Source of the DNA: an uncultured Bacteroidota bacterium
Lineage (GTDB): Bacteria; Bacteroidota; Bacteroidia; Chitinophagales; Chitinophagaceae
Reading direction: 5' to 3'
DNA length: 64,000 bases
Assembly: GCA_903819975.1 (NCBI GenBank)
Contig: CAIJFI010000001.1
Coordinates: 1-64,000 of the forward strand
Both the position numbers and the translations under genes were made by a program. A model generated the notes under the pieces. That model searched no databases, was not told the origin of the DNA, and saw only the letters and a program-made list of their open reading frames with translations. Shown piece by piece: positions 15,596 to 25,203 of this stretch; positions within the stretch are counted from its first letter, which is position 1; each line of letters opens with the position of its first letter.

Positions 15596-16723
15596 TTATC
15601 TTATGTATTTCTTTTGTAACCACTTGCGTACTGGTTCATCATATAATTTCAAACATGCATAAGCTAATATGATACTTAATGCAACTACTCCAACTCCAAC
15701 TATAATCGCGTAACTATCATTTACTAATTTATTATTCATTACCCATGCAGTGTATGCATACATAATAGGATAGTGGGTTATATAAAGTGGGTAAGAAATG
15801 TCGCCTAAAAATTTACTTATTCTTTTTGTCTTTTCACTTTCTAAACTGCCTCCGGCACCTATTGATACAATCAATGGGAATATCACAATAACACATAACG
15901 CATCGTATATACCATTCATCCAAACATGATGCGCATCGCCAATTCGCGGTATACTTAATGCAATCACAAGTATCATACTACTCCACCAAAATGCATTCTT
16001 AATTTTAATTATTTTCCCAACTCTTGAAAGCAAAACCCCTGCAAAGAATGGGAATATCAATCTTGTAAATCCAATAAATAATTGTTCCTTATTTAGTGAC
16101 CAACCACCAATCAAGTCTCCTTGTCTTCCCAGTAACAAATAGGCAATCATATTAAAACCTGCTAATGCCACAAATATGGATAACAATGTTTTTGAAAACT
16201 TACGAATGCCAATTGCGTATAATATATTAGCGATATACTCAAAAAACAATGACCATGCCGGTCCATTTAGAGGATGCATTTCCTGCCAACCGCGAATGTC
16301 CATTGATATTGGCACAGGAATTAAGGTTGCACCAATAATCATTAATACTAAAATAGATGCTATTGAAGCGCTCTCCAAAGGAGGGAAGGCCCTACTACTA
16401 TATTGAAAATACACCATCAAGGCCCCAATGATAGAACCTATTATTACCATGGGCTGTAGACGAATAAGTCTACGCTTATAAAACCCCCATTGGGTTATCT
16501 TACCCCATCTGTCATCATATGCATATGCAACAACAAATCCTGACAATAGAAAGAAAAAATCAACAGCTAAATACCCGTGATTAATAATTTGTTTAAATCT
16601 GTCGCCAAGTGCATGCGTTTCAAATACATGGAAAAAGATTACAATGATAGAAGCGACACCTCTTAATCCGTCTAATATACTATAATGGCTTTTGGCTTCT
16701 AAATTGGCTATGGGTTGATTCAT
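15596..16723 (-). CDS. OafA/YrhL-type membrane acyltransferase
   Basis: A 375-residue acyltransferase-3 family protein with about 10 transmembrane segments. The family start is clear: LDGLRGVASIIVIFFHVFE (His in the first membrane helix is the catalytic candidate), then GYLAVDFFFLLSGFVVAYAY, RRLIRLQPMV, LNGPAWSLFFE and SYPLYITHYPIMY. Members O-acetylate surface polysaccharides or other envelope sugars. It is followed by a methyltransferase in the same direction. Confidence 0.92.
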   Translation of the reverse strand: MNQPIANLEAKSHYSILDGLRGVASIIVIFFHVFETHALGDRFKQIINHGYLAVDFFFLLSGFVVAYAYDDRWGKITQWGFYKRRLIRLQPMVIIGSIIGALMVYFQYSSRAFPPLESASIASILVLMIIGATLIPVPISMDIRGWQEMHPLNGPAWSLFFEYIANILYAIGIRKFSKTLLSIFVALAGFNMIAYLLLGRQGDLIGGWSLNKEQLFIGFTRLIFPFFAGVLLSRVGKIIKIKNAFWWSSMILVIALSIPRIGDAHHVWMNGIYDALCVIVIFPLIVSIGAGGSLESEKTKRISKFLGDISYPLYITHYPIMYAYTAWVMNNKLVNDSYAIIVGVGVVALSIILAYACLKLYDEPVRKWLQKKYIR

Positions 16724-16891
16724 AATGAAATTGTGGGGTGATTTTTAGCAATCGACGAATATTTATCCGCTTCAATTTACGAATTACTATCTAATAAGTA
16801 ATGTTCTTATAATACTTTTAAACTTAACTCATTTATACATAAGTGATTAAAATCATTGTACGTATTTATAAAATTGATATTTTTGCAATAA

Positions 16892-17272
16892 TTGAAATAC
16901 ACACTAGTCATATTACTTTTCACCGCTTTGATAGCACAAAGTTTTTCAAGATCCCTTGTGTTAGCGGACTATATGGTCAACTTAGAGAGCTATAAAAAAG
17001 CCTGTGTAAACAAAGCTAAGCCCATGTTGCATTGTAATGGTAAGTGTCAAATGCTTAAGAAAATGAAAAAGCAGGACGGTGACAATGGTGCAGGGACTAC
17101 TGCTCCAAAGTTTAATCAACCAGACGTTGTACTTTCTTCAAAAAGTTATTTCCCAAGTTTGCATGCTGTAACTATTAATGATATTTCTTATAGCATTAAT
17201 TATAATAGTTCTGTCACATCTAGCTATTTAGCCTCTATCTTCCACCCGCCTTGTATTTGTAATACCATTTAG
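16892..17272 (+). CDS. Small exported Cys-containing protein, first gene of putative metal operon
   Basis: A 126-residue protein with an N-terminal signal peptide (KYTLVILLFTALIAQSFS) and a conserved-looking Cys/His patch, ACVNKAKPMLHCNGKCQM, plus PPCIC near the C-terminus. I know similar short proteins only as hypothetical ones beside metal genes in Bacteroidota. The start must be TTG 16892 to keep the signal peptide. The box TATTTTTG (16878-16885) ends 6 bases upstream, implying a nearly leaderless mRNA. The next two genes follow at 33 and 10 bases. Confidence 0.75.
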   Translation: MKYTLVILLFTALIAQSFSRSLVLADYMVNLESYKKACVNKAKPMLHCNGKCQMLKKMKKQDGDNGAGTTAPKFNQPDVVLSSKSYFPSLHAVTINDISYSINYNSSVTSSYLASIFHPPCICNTI

Positions 17273-17305
17273 CAATAAATTTTATTACAAATAATTCAAA
17301 TAACT

Positions 17306-18247
17306 ATGAAAAAAGTTTTCATGGCTATAACTATATTGTTATTAGCCTATAATGCAAATGCATGTAGCATTTGTGGATGTGGTGGTGGAAATTTATATCT
17401 TGGTATGTATCCAAGTTTTGATTCAAAATTTATCGGAATTAGACATAGTCATAGTGATTACAAGACTATTTTAAAAAACGACAATTCTCAATACAGTAGC
17501 AATACTTATAATGCCTATGAAATTTGGTCAGGATTTAACTTGACTAAAAAATGGCAAGTCTTTACTTTCATACCTTATCAATTTAATAGACAAGTTAGTG
17601 ACGATGGTCAATCTACAACAAGTGGATTAGGAGATATAACAGTCCTAACAAATTATCAAGTACTGAATAGTCATGATATAATAGATAACAAACGAAAAAT
17701 CATACACCAATTGTGGATTGGTGGTGGGATAAAATTAAATACAGGTAGTTTTAATATTGATCCGCGAGATCCTAATACTACACTAGCCGATGTAAATTCT
17801 CAAATGGGAACAGGCAGTATAGACTTTATATTAAATGCTAGAGATGTTTATCAAGTTGAAAATTGGGGATTAGCAACGAATGTTAATTATAAAATAAACA
17901 CTCAAAACAATCAGGGATATCAATTTGGTAATAAGTTTACTATTAACTCAATAAATTATTACAATTTTAATAATAAGAATACAGTGTTTACTCCAAATAT
18001 TGGTATTCAGTTTGAAAATATAGCAGGAAATAAACAAGACGGATCTTTGATAAATTTAAATGAGGGGTTAGATAATGGGTCTTATCATACTGGTGGACAT
18101 AGTTTTAATATAATTGGAGGAGTCGAATTAAGTGTAAAAAATGTTTCTGTTGGCATTAATTTACAAGCTCCTATAAGTCAAGAATTTGCTGCTACTCAAA
18201 CTAATTTAAATTGGAAAGGTGTTTTACATTTTACAGTAACTCTATAA
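17306..18247 (+). CDS. Outer-membrane transporter-like beta-barrel with N-terminal Cys cluster
   Basis: A 313-residue exported protein. After the signal peptide the mature N-terminus is CSICGCGGGN, three Cys in six residues, then a predicted barrel of alternating strands (YNAYEIWSGFNLTKKWQVFTFIPYQFN, LGDITVLTNYQVL, LWIGGGIKLNTGSF) ending on a hydrophobic strand (GVLHFTVTL). This resembles the phenol-pathway MetA-like/transporter barrel family. The Cys cluster could bind metal or be lipidated. It is the middle gene of a three-gene run with two other Cys-rich exported proteins. Confidence 0.75.
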   Translation: MKKVFMAITILLLAYNANACSICGCGGGNLYLGMYPSFDSKFIGIRHSHSDYKTILKNDNSQYSSNTYNAYEIWSGFNLTKKWQVFTFIPYQFNRQVSDDGQSTTSGLGDITVLTNYQVLNSHDIIDNKRKIIHQLWIGGGIKLNTGSFNIDPRDPNTTLADVNSQMGTGSIDFILNARDVYQVENWGLATNVNYKINTQNNQGYQFGNKFTINSINYYNFNNKNTVFTPNIGIQFENIAGNKQDGSLINLNEGLDNGSYHTGGHSFNIIGGVELSVKNVSVGINLQAPISQEFAATQTNLNWKGVLHFTVTL

Positions 18248-18257
18248 AATACATATC

Positions 18258-18587
18258 ATGAAATCATATATCTTATTCGCTATGCTTTTTATTAGCACAT
18301 TCGCAAACGCTCAAAATTCAACAACTAAAACTATTGACCCAAACAAAAGGCTGCTTATAGTAGAAGCTTCATGTGGTCAATGTCAATTTAAAATGAAAGG
18401 CAAAGGATGTACACTTGCGGTAAGAATAGACGGCAAGTCCTATTTTGTAGATAAATCACATATAGACGATTTTGGAGATGCTCATGGCAAGATGGGTTTT
18501 TGTAATGCCATAAGAAAAGCAAAAGTGCAAGGTGATATAGTTGACGGGAAGTTCGTCGCTACCTATTTTGAACTAATTGAAAAGTAG
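18258..18587 (+). CDS. DUF6370 exported protein
   Basis: A 109-residue exported protein (signal peptide 1-18, ending ANAQ). The core EASCGQCQFKMKGKGC (CxxC plus a third Cys), AVRIDGKSYFVDKSHIDDFGDAH and GFCNAIRKAKV matches DUF6370 as I know it. The His/Asp-rich middle and paired Cys suggest metal binding; the family's function is not established. Last gene of the 16892-18587 run. Confidence 0.85.
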   Translation: MKSYILFAMLFISTFANAQNSTTKTIDPNKRLLIVEASCGQCQFKMKGKGCTLAVRIDGKSYFVDKSHIDDFGDAHGKMGFCNAIRKAKVQGDIVDGKFVATYFELIEK

Positions 18588-18613
18588 TTGTTTTCCTACT
18601 TAAATAAATATAT

Positions 18614-18985
18614 TTAATCGAAGTAGACTATGGGTTGTAAATCCTGTAGCTCTGCTTCGGTAAATAAACGAGAGTTTACTATAAAGCGAAAGCCTAATGG
18701 TATTTCAAGAGAAAAACTGGAGCCGCGACCTGGTATCACATCAATGGTTAAATGCGTATGTTTCCAATATTCATATTGATCTTTAGCCATAAAAAATTCA
18801 CAATCATCAATTGTGCCAATTTTAATATCGCTTCCGCCAATTTTAAAATCTCCTTTTTCAAAACACATGGGTTGAGACCCATCACAGCATCCCCCGCTTT
18901 GATGAAACATCAAATCGCCATACTTTTCTTTTAGTGTTGCTATTAAAGCAGATGCTTCTTTGGTTAAGTCTACGCGCTTATACAT
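18614..18985 (-). CDS. DUF779 protein, companion of aldehyde dehydrogenase
   Basis: A 123-residue DUF779 protein: LMFHQSGGCCDGSQPMC, YEYWKHTHLTIDVIPGRGSSFSLE and GFRFIVNSRLFTEAE. DUF779 genes regularly sit beside acetaldehyde/acetoin-pathway aldehyde dehydrogenases; biochemical role unknown. Here it follows the aldehyde dehydrogenase but a strong terminator separates them, so it may have its own promoter or be expressed at a lower level. Confidence 0.9.
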   Translation of the reverse strand: MYKRVDLTKEASALIATLKEKYGDLMFHQSGGCCDGSQPMCFEKGDFKIGGSDIKIGTIDDCEFFMAKDQYEYWKHTHLTIDVIPGRGSSFSLEIPLGFRFIVNSRLFTEAELQDLQPIVYFD

Positions 18986-19002
18986 GGTACTAAATTAAAT
19001 AA

Positions 19003-19033
19003 AAAGAACCTTCCGAAAATCGGAAGGTTCTTT
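19003..19033 (-). terminator. Terminator between aldehyde dehydrogenase and DUF779 genes
   Basis: A perfect 14-bp stem (19003-19016 with 19020-19033) with a 3-base loop, followed on the minus strand by TTTTTATTT. It lies just after the aldehyde dehydrogenase stop and before DUF779, so it should limit readthrough. Confidence 0.85.
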
Positions 19034-19050
19034 AATTATGGGATTATCTA

Positions 19051-20556
19051 CTAAAAGAATCCTAATTTGTTTTTATCATAAGACACTAACATGTTTTTTG
19101 CTTGTCTGTAAGCACTTAACATCATCTTATGGTTTTCTCTTCCAAATCCTGATTTTTTATAGCCGCCAAATGGAGCATGTGCAGGATATGCATGGTAACA
19201 GTTTACCCAAACACGACCTGCTTGAATAGCTCTTGGTACTTGGTACAGTTCATGTGCATCTCTTGTCCAAACCCCAGCACCTAAACCATATAATGTGTCA
19301 TTGGCAATTTCTAAAGCTTCCTCAGTAGTTTTAAAAGTTGTAACGCTTACTACTGGTCCAAAAATTTCTTCTTGGAAGATTCTCATTTTATTATTTCCTT
19401 TAAATATAGTTGGTTGAATATAATACCCACCTCCTAATTCACCATCTAATTTATTTGCTTCTCCACCGCATAATACTTCGGCACCCTCTTCCTTACCAAT
19501 TTTTAAATAAGATAAAATCTTTTCATATTGGTCATTAGAAGCTTGTGCACCCATCATTACAGTTCCGTCTAATGGATGTCCTACTTTAATTGCCTTTGTT
19601 CTTTCTACAACACGCTTCATGAATTTTTCATAAATGCTTTCGTGTACTAAAATTCTTGAAGGACAAGTACATACCTCACCTTGGTTTAAAGCAAACAACA
19701 CAGCACCTTCAATTGCTTTATCAAAAAAGGCATCATCATGATCTGCTACTGATGGGAAAAATATATTTGGCGACTTTCCTCCTAATTCCATAGTTACTGG
19801 AATTAAGTTTTCAGAAGCATATTGCATAATTAATCTACCAGTAGTAGTTTCTCCCGTAAAGGATACTTTAGAAATTCGTGGAGAAGATGCCAAAGGCTTT
19901 CCCGCCTCTACACCAAACCCTGTTACAATATTTAATACCCCTGCTGGTAAAATGTCTGCAATCAATTCCATCAAACACATGATAGAAGTAGGCGTTTGCT
20001 CTGCTGGCTTAACTACAATAGTACAACCTGCTGCCAATGCTGGAGCAATTTTCCAAGTGGCCATTAATAAAGGGAAATTCCATGGAATAATTTGTCCAAC
20101 TACACCAATTGGCTCGTGCAATACAATACTTACTGTATGTTCGTCATGCTCGCTAATTGAACCTTCTTCCGCTCTGATTACACCAGCAAAATACCTGAAA
20201 TGGTCAACACAAAGTGGCAAATCGGCTGCCCTTGTTTCTCTTAAGGCTTTTCCGTTGTCAATTGTTTCTACAATAGCCAAGTATTCAAGGTTATCCTCAA
20301 TTACTTGTGCAATTTTTAACAACATGTTACTTCTTGTTGTTGGAGAAGACTTGCTCCATGTTTTAAAGGCTGTCTCTGCAGCATCCAAAGCCAAGTCCAC
20401 ATCCTCTTTGTAAGAGCGTGCAGCTTGGGTAAAAACTTTTCCATCAATTGGCGATACATTATCAAAATATTCGCCTTTTACAGGAGGTACAAATTTTCCT
20501 CCAATGAAGTTGTCGTACTTAGCTTTAAAAGTAGGACGATTTACAATTGTTGACAT
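19051..20556 (-). CDS. NAD(P)-dependent aldehyde dehydrogenase (acetaldehyde type)
   Basis: About 501 residues from the internal ATG ([11 protein letters not shown]; an ATG 11 codons earlier at 20589 is possible). The ALDH signature is complete: [33 protein letters not shown], catalytic Glu in [12 protein letters not shown] and catalytic Cys in [12 protein letters not shown], with [10 protein letters not shown] near the end. The sequence is of the ExaC/AcoD class that oxidises acetaldehyde and related short aldehydes. An AraC-type regulator is divergent and DUF779 follows, a known association. Confidence 0.93.
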   Translation of the reverse strand: MSTIVNRPTFKAKYDNFIGGKFVPPVKGEYFDNVSPIDGKVFTQAARSYKEDVDLALDAAETAFKTWSKSSPTTRSNMLLKIAQVIEDNLEYLAIVETIDNGKALRETRAADLPLCVDHFRYFAGVIRAEEGSISEHDEHTVSIVLHEPIGVVGQIIPWNFPLLMATWKIAPALAAGCTIVVKPAEQTPTSIMCLMELIADILPAGVLNIVTGFGVEAGKPLASSPRISKVSFTGETTTGRLIMQYASENLIPVTMELGGKSPNIFFPSVADHDDAFFDKAIEGAVLFALNQGEVCTCPSRILVHESIYEKFMKRVVERTKAIKVGHPLDGTVMMGAQASNDQYEKILSYLKIGKEEGAEVLCGGEANKLDGELGGGYYIQPTIFKGNNKMRIFQEEIFGPVVSVTTFKTTEEALEIANDTLYGLGAGVWTRDAHELYQVPRAIQAGRVWVNCYHAYPAHAPFGGYKKSGFGRENHKMMLSAYRQAKNMLVSYDKNKLGFF

Positions 20557-20655
20557 AGCATTTATCGTTTTAGACTGTAATACTATCATTGTTTGTTTAA
20601 AAATTATAGTATATTTAAGTCAGATTATAGCACAAAAAGGTCATAACGATTGCCC

Positions 20656-21594
20656 ATGGGTTCTGCTAGACAAATTAATAAGGTAGGCCTGACTCAAGAG
20701 AAGTCTTTAAAAACTTTGGTTGAGAACAGAACAGCCTACACATTGGAAAAATGTGAGCTCAATGTTTTTGAGACACATCAAGCTACTGCTTTAGTGCCCC
20801 TTACCTTTAATGATTTTGTAGTAACTAGTATGCTTAGAGGCAAGAAAGTTATGCATCTTTATGACCATGATGGGTTTGATTATTTGCCTGGAGAAACTGT
20901 TTTGGTGCCCGGCGGTGTTACCATGAATATTGACTTTCCCGAAGCTACAAAGGACAACCCTACGCAGTGTATTGCATTGGCCATTGATCACAATAAGATA
21001 GAAAACACACTTGCATTTTTAAATGACAAGTATCCACGCATGGGGGATGACTATTGGAATTTTAGTAAGAATAATTATCATTTTCAAAATAGCATTGAGA
21101 TCGCAAACCTGTTAAATAAGATTATCAATATCTGTTCAAGTAGCTTGCCTTTAAAAGATGTATTAGCCGATTTAAATTTGCAAGAATTAATTGTAAATAT
21201 TATTCAAGCACAAAACAGGTTGGTATTAGATCAGGTTGCTGAAAGTTCAGTTAATACGAATTCAAATCCGCTAGCATATATTACAGGGTTCATTAAAGCC
21301 AATATTAATGAGGACATCAAGCTTGGCGTATTAAGCGAAAAAGCTTGCATGAGTAAAGCCACTTTTTACAGATCTTTTAAAAAAGAATATGGCCTTAGTC
21401 CATTAGAGTATATCATTTCAGAGAAAATTAAACTAGCCAAAATTTTACTTGCTAATCCAAAAAATACAATTAAGTCTGCTGCTTTTGAATGCGGCTTTCA
21501 TGATGTAAATTATTTTGTAAGGTTGTTTAAGAAAATGGAATCTATTACGCCTGGTCAATACCAAATGCTTATTTTATCTAATAATAAGTCGTAA
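20656..21594 (+). CDS. AraC-family regulator of the aldehyde dehydrogenase
   Basis: A 312-residue regulator. The N-terminal AraC_N-type ligand domain spans about 15-195 (NRTAYTLEKCELNVFETHQ, LPGETVLVPGGVTMNIDFPEA); the double HTH lies at the C-terminus (KLGVLSEKACMSKATFYRSFKKEYGLSPLEYI... AAFECGFHDVNYFVRLFKKMESITPGQY). It is transcribed away from the aldehyde dehydrogenase across about 100 bases, so it probably controls that gene. ATG 20656 is preferred over TTG 20650. Confidence 0.9.
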   Translation: MGSARQINKVGLTQEKSLKTLVENRTAYTLEKCELNVFETHQATALVPLTFNDFVVTSMLRGKKVMHLYDHDGFDYLPGETVLVPGGVTMNIDFPEATKDNPTQCIALAIDHNKIENTLAFLNDKYPRMGDDYWNFSKNNYHFQNSIEIANLLNKIINICSSSLPLKDVLADLNLQELIVNIIQAQNRLVLDQVAESSVNTNSNPLAYITGFIKANINEDIKLGVLSEKACMSKATFYRSFKKEYGLSPLEYIISEKIKLAKILLANPKNTIKSAAFECGFHDVNYFVRLFKKMESITPGQYQMLILSNNKS

Positions 21595-21705
21595 TAATAT
21601 TTTTATAATATTGTCTAATTGTGTGAACATTTCGAGATTAGGAATGTTATTGTTTAAATATACTTTCCACTTACTAGTTAACTAACTTTGATAAAATTTA
21701 TACCT

Positions 21706-22428
21706 ATGCAAATCTCAAATAACAAGATTTTAATTACTGGCGGTGCAAGCGGCATTGGCCTTGGTTTAACTGAAAGATTTTTAAAAGAGCATAACACAGT
21801 AATTATTTGTGGAAGACGTGCAGAAGTATTAGCAGAAATTGCACAAAAGCATCCTTCAGTTATTACAAAAGTTTGTGATTTGTCGGACGAGACTGAGCGA
21901 ATTGATTTGTTTAATTGGATTGAAGAAAATCATTCAGATTTAAATGTGCTTATTAATAATGCGGGTATTCAAAACTGGATGAGTGTCGAAGATGAAAACT
22001 TTTATGAAAAGGCAAGTGAAGAAATAACTACCAATATATTAGCACCTATACATTTAGCTAATTTATTCTCAAGCTTAAAGTCAATTAAGACTATTGTAAA
22101 TGTAACATCTGGCTTAGCCTTTATACCATTGGCTAAAGCACCGGTATATTGTGCAACAAAGGCTTTTATGCGCTCTTTTACCCTCTCGTTAAGACGGTTA
22201 CTTCAGGATTCAAATATTGAAGTAATTGAAATGATCCCACCCGCTTTAAATACCGATTTGGGTGGCAAGGGTATTCATGATGCTTACCCTCCGGTTAGCG
22301 AGTTTATTGAGTCTATTTTTGAGCAATTAAAAGAAGGCAAAGTTGAATTAACCTTCGGAATGAGTGAAGGTAGATTACAAGCCAATAATGATGTTATCGT
22401 GAAGGGCTTTAATATGATGAATCCGTAA
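21706..22428 (+). CDS. Short-chain dehydrogenase/reductase (DltE-like)
   Basis: A 240-residue SDR. Cofactor motif TGGASGIGLGL near the N-terminus, NNAG (in LINNAGIQNW), catalytic Ser in VTSGLAF and YCATK (YxxxK). The C-terminal half resembles the DltE/oxidoreductase group. ATG 21706 is chosen because a TAACTTTG promoter box (21683-21690) overlaps the earlier TTG. Substrate unknown. Confidence 0.9.
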   Translation: MQISNNKILITGGASGIGLGLTERFLKEHNTVIICGRRAEVLAEIAQKHPSVITKVCDLSDETERIDLFNWIEENHSDLNVLINNAGIQNWMSVEDENFYEKASEEITTNILAPIHLANLFSSLKSIKTIVNVTSGLAFIPLAKAPVYCATKAFMRSFTLSLRRLLQDSNIEVIEMIPPALNTDLGGKGIHDAYPPVSEFIESIFEQLKEGKVELTFGMSEGRLQANNDVIVKGFNMMNP

Positions 22429-22461
22429 ATATTTCATAAATTGGATGAGATAAGCCAATTT

Positions 22462-23121
22462 ATGAAAAACCTTTTCCTTGTTTTAGTATTAATATTTTGT
22501 TTTAATAATTCAAATGCACAAACCTCTCCTGCTTTTTGGAATGACATTGTTGCGTTCAAGAAAAAAGATTCTGTACAACACCCAGCAACAAATTCAATAT
22601 TATTTGTCGGAAGCTCCTCTTTCACCAAGTGGCGGGATATAAATAATTACTTTCCTGGATATACAATAATTAACAGAGGCTTTGGCGGCTCCTCTTTGCC
22701 TGATGTTATTAGATATACTTATGACATTATACTTCCGTATCAACCTAAGCAAGTTGTAGTTTATTGTGGCGAAAACGATTTAGCTAGTGCAGATAGTACG
22801 TCTTCCATTGAGGTATTCAACAGGTTCAAAACTTTGTTTAATATGATTCGTATTAATCTTCCCAAATCAAATATTGCATTTGTGTCTATCAAGCCTAGCC
22901 CTGTGAGAGCAAGCATTCAAGGCAAAGTGAAAGAAGCGAATAAATTAATTAAAGCTTTTATAGCCACTCAAAAAAATACCTCATTTATAAATATTTACGA
23001 AGCAATGTTAGATAGCAAAGGACAGATGAGGGAAGAATTATACGTTGCTGATCGCTTGCATATGAAACCAGAAGGATATGCGATTTGGCAAAAAGCAATC
23101 AAGCCATATTTAATTAAGTAA
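22462..23121 (+). CDS. Exported SGNH/GDSL-family hydrolase
   Basis: A 219-residue esterase/lipase-like protein. Signal peptide 1-19 (ending SNAQ). Block I ILFVGSSSFTKW carries the nucleophile Ser; block II is RGFGGSS, block III YCGENDLA, and block V DRLHMKPEGYAIW holds the Asp-x-x-His pair. Probable substrate is an acetylated polysaccharide or phospholipid. The NIF3-like gene follows after 31 bases. Confidence 0.9.
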   Translation: MKNLFLVLVLIFCFNNSNAQTSPAFWNDIVAFKKKDSVQHPATNSILFVGSSSFTKWRDINNYFPGYTIINRGFGGSSLPDVIRYTYDIILPYQPKQVVVYCGENDLASADSTSSIEVFNRFKTLFNMIRINLPKSNIAFVSIKPSPVRASIQGKVKEANKLIKAFIATQKNTSFINIYEAMLDSKGQMREELYVADRLHMKPEGYAIWQKAIKPYLIK

Positions 23122-23152
23122 ATAACATAATTTACAATACATAATATATTTT

Positions 23153-24070
23153 ATGAAAGACTATTTAAACTTTAATAATACCAGAAGAAATTTTTTATCC
23201 AAACTTACCATTGTGGCAGGAGGACAAATAATTGCAATGCCATTGTTGGCAAAATCATTGACAAGAAATAATTACACAAGTACTGTAACTGCTGGTCAAA
23301 TTATTGATAAATTTATTTCAGAAGTTCCAGGCGGTAAATTAAATGAAACTGTTGATACGCTTAAGTCTGGTTCACTTGATATGCAAATTTCAGGAATTGT
23401 TACTACCATGTTTGCAACAGTGGAAGTAATTAAAAAGACAATTGCATTAGGCGCTAATTTTATTATTGCACATGAGCCTACTTTTTACAGTCATCCAGAC
23501 AGTATTGATTGGTTGCAAAAAAATCCAACCTATGAGTATAAGAAGAATTTACTAAAGGATAATAATATAACTATATGGAGATGCCATGACTATGTTCACA
23601 AAATGACGCCAGATCCAGTTACAATTGGTGTTTTGAAACGTATGGGTTGGGAGGACAAGCAAATTAATAAGAATCCTAACTTAATTCAATTAAGTAATCA
23701 AACACTTAAGGATGTAATATTCTCATTAAAATCTAAAATGGGCGTGGACCAGGTTAGGTACATTGGTGATTTAACTCAAACATGCAATAAAGTGCTTTAT
23801 ATCCCTGGTGCTGCTGGATCCACAACACATATCGCTGCCATGAAATTGTTTAAGCCTGATGTACTTATATGTGGTGAAGTAGAGGAATGGACAACTGTTG
23901 AGTATATTAGAGATTCGATGGCTAGAGGTCAAGTTATTTCTTTCATTTTACTTGGTCATATTGCCAGCGAAGAGCCAGGTTCAGAATTTATGTTTAATTG
24001 GGTGAAAGAACGCTATCCTGCAATCTTATCAAAGCATATCCCTTCGGGCAATTCATTATCATTTCTTTAA
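23153..24070 (+). CDS. NIF3/DUF34-family protein with Tat-type signal
   Basis: A 305-residue NIF3-like dinuclear-metal protein. The N-terminus NTRRNFLSKLTIVAGGQII is a twin-arginine signal, so the protein is predicted to be exported folded with its metals. Family features: GIVTTMFATVEVIKKTIALGANFIIAHEPTFYSH, RCHDYVH and, near the end, GHIASEEPG. Usual NIF3 proteins are cytosolic hexamers with no settled function. Export is the unusual point. Confidence 0.82.
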   Translation: MKDYLNFNNTRRNFLSKLTIVAGGQIIAMPLLAKSLTRNNYTSTVTAGQIIDKFISEVPGGKLNETVDTLKSGSLDMQISGIVTTMFATVEVIKKTIALGANFIIAHEPTFYSHPDSIDWLQKNPTYEYKKNLLKDNNITIWRCHDYVHKMTPDPVTIGVLKRMGWEDKQINKNPNLIQLSNQTLKDVIFSLKSKMGVDQVRYIGDLTQTCNKVLYIPGAAGSTTHIAAMKLFKPDVLICGEVEEWTTVEYIRDSMARGQVISFILLGHIASEEPGSEFMFNWVKERYPAILSKHIPSGNSLSFL

Positions 24071-24141
24071 TTTTAGCAAATAGTTAAGTTTCAATAAACT
24101 TTTTTAATATCTTGATGTCTAAACGTTAATAAACTACCATT

Positions 24142-24666
24142 ATGGAAGCTTCAAATTCGAAAATTCGCAGGAAAATGCGTGACTTACACAACAACGTCGG
24201 TTTTATTATTGTGGGCTTAGTTGTTATTTATGCATTAAGTGGTATTTTGCAAACTTATCGAGATACCGATTTCTTAAAACATGAAATTAAGAACGAAAAA
24301 ACTATCGAGCCACATTTGGATGCCGAAAAATTAGGTAAAGCTATTAAGCAAAAAGAACTAAAGATTGATAAGACAGAAGGCGCCATCCTTTCATTTAAAG
24401 GAGGCACTTATAATTCAGAAACCGGTGAAGTAAAATTTGTAACCAAAGAATGGTATTCTTGGGTTAAGCCCTTTACTGAATTACATAAATCAAATAGTAA
24501 AGGCTTGATTCATTACTTTACAGTAGCCTTTGCAATAGCATTATTCTTTATGTCTGTATCTGCGTTTTGGATGTTTAAGCCCGGCACTAAAGCGTTTAGC
24601 AGTGGTGTTATTTTAACAGTAGTTGGAATTATCGCCTCTATTATTTTAGTATTATTTTCAAAATAA
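24142..24666 (+). CDS. PepSY-associated-type membrane protein
   Basis: A 174-residue membrane protein with three hydrophobic segments: residues 20-38 (GFIIVGLVVIYALSGIL), about 127-148, and about 152-172. The N-terminus KIRRKMRDLHNNVGFIIVGL and the helix LHKSNSKGLIHYFTVAFAIALFFM resemble the PepSY-TM group, in which short ferric-reductase-like or regulatory membrane proteins occur. Function uncertain. The GNAT gene starts 1 base after its stop. Confidence 0.6.
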   Translation: MEASNSKIRRKMRDLHNNVGFIIVGLVVIYALSGILQTYRDTDFLKHEIKNEKTIEPHLDAEKLGKAIKQKELKIDKTEGAILSFKGGTYNSETGEVKFVTKEWYSWVKPFTELHKSNSKGLIHYFTVAFAIALFFMSVSAFWMFKPGTKAFSSGVILTVVGIIASIILVLFSK

Positions 24667-24667
24667 C

Positions 24668-25129
24668 TTGGAATATACTATAACAGTAAATGAAGACCAG
24701 CTTACTGATGCAGGTAACTTATTTAATGAGTATGCTAATTCTTTAAACATTAGCCTTGATTTTCAAAATTTTAATGAAGAACTTAAAATAATTGGTAGCA
24801 TGTATGGCAGCCCAACAGGCTGCCTTTTGCTTGTATATGAAAACGATGAAGCCATTGCCTGTGCTGCTTATCGTAAAATTGGGGATCGTATTTGCGAATT
24901 AAAAAGAATGTACATAAAACCTGATTTTAGGGGCCTAGGTATTGGCCAAAAATTAGTAGAAATATTATGTGAAAAGGCTAAATTAAACGGGTATCGTTTA
25001 ATGCAATTAGATACCCTTGACACAATGCTTCCAGCTTTAAAATTATATCGTAACAATGGCTTTTATGATATTGATGCTTATTATCATAATCCTAATGAGG
25101 GCGTAGTTTATTTGGAAAAGTTGCTTTAG
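24668..25129 (+). CDS. GNAT-family N-acetyltransferase
   Basis: A 153-residue acetyltransferase. Acetyl-CoA motif A is LKRMYIKPDFRGLGIGQKLVEILCEKA (RGLGIGQKL is the Q/RxxGxG/A loop), followed by LDTLDTMLPALKLYRNNGFYD. The start is TTG 24668, which preserves the first strand. It is probably co-transcribed with the upstream membrane protein. Substrate unknown. Confidence 0.9.
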   Translation: MEYTITVNEDQLTDAGNLFNEYANSLNISLDFQNFNEELKIIGSMYGSPTGCLLLVYENDEAIACAAYRKIGDRICELKRMYIKPDFRGLGIGQKLVEILCEKAKLNGYRLMQLDTLDTMLPALKLYRNNGFYDIDAYYHNPNEGVVYLEKLL

Positions 25130-25203
25130 TTTTTTCTCATCTTATATAATACCTACTATTAATTGATTAAATTTGATTCATCATTGAATTAAAATTTAGT
25201 CCC

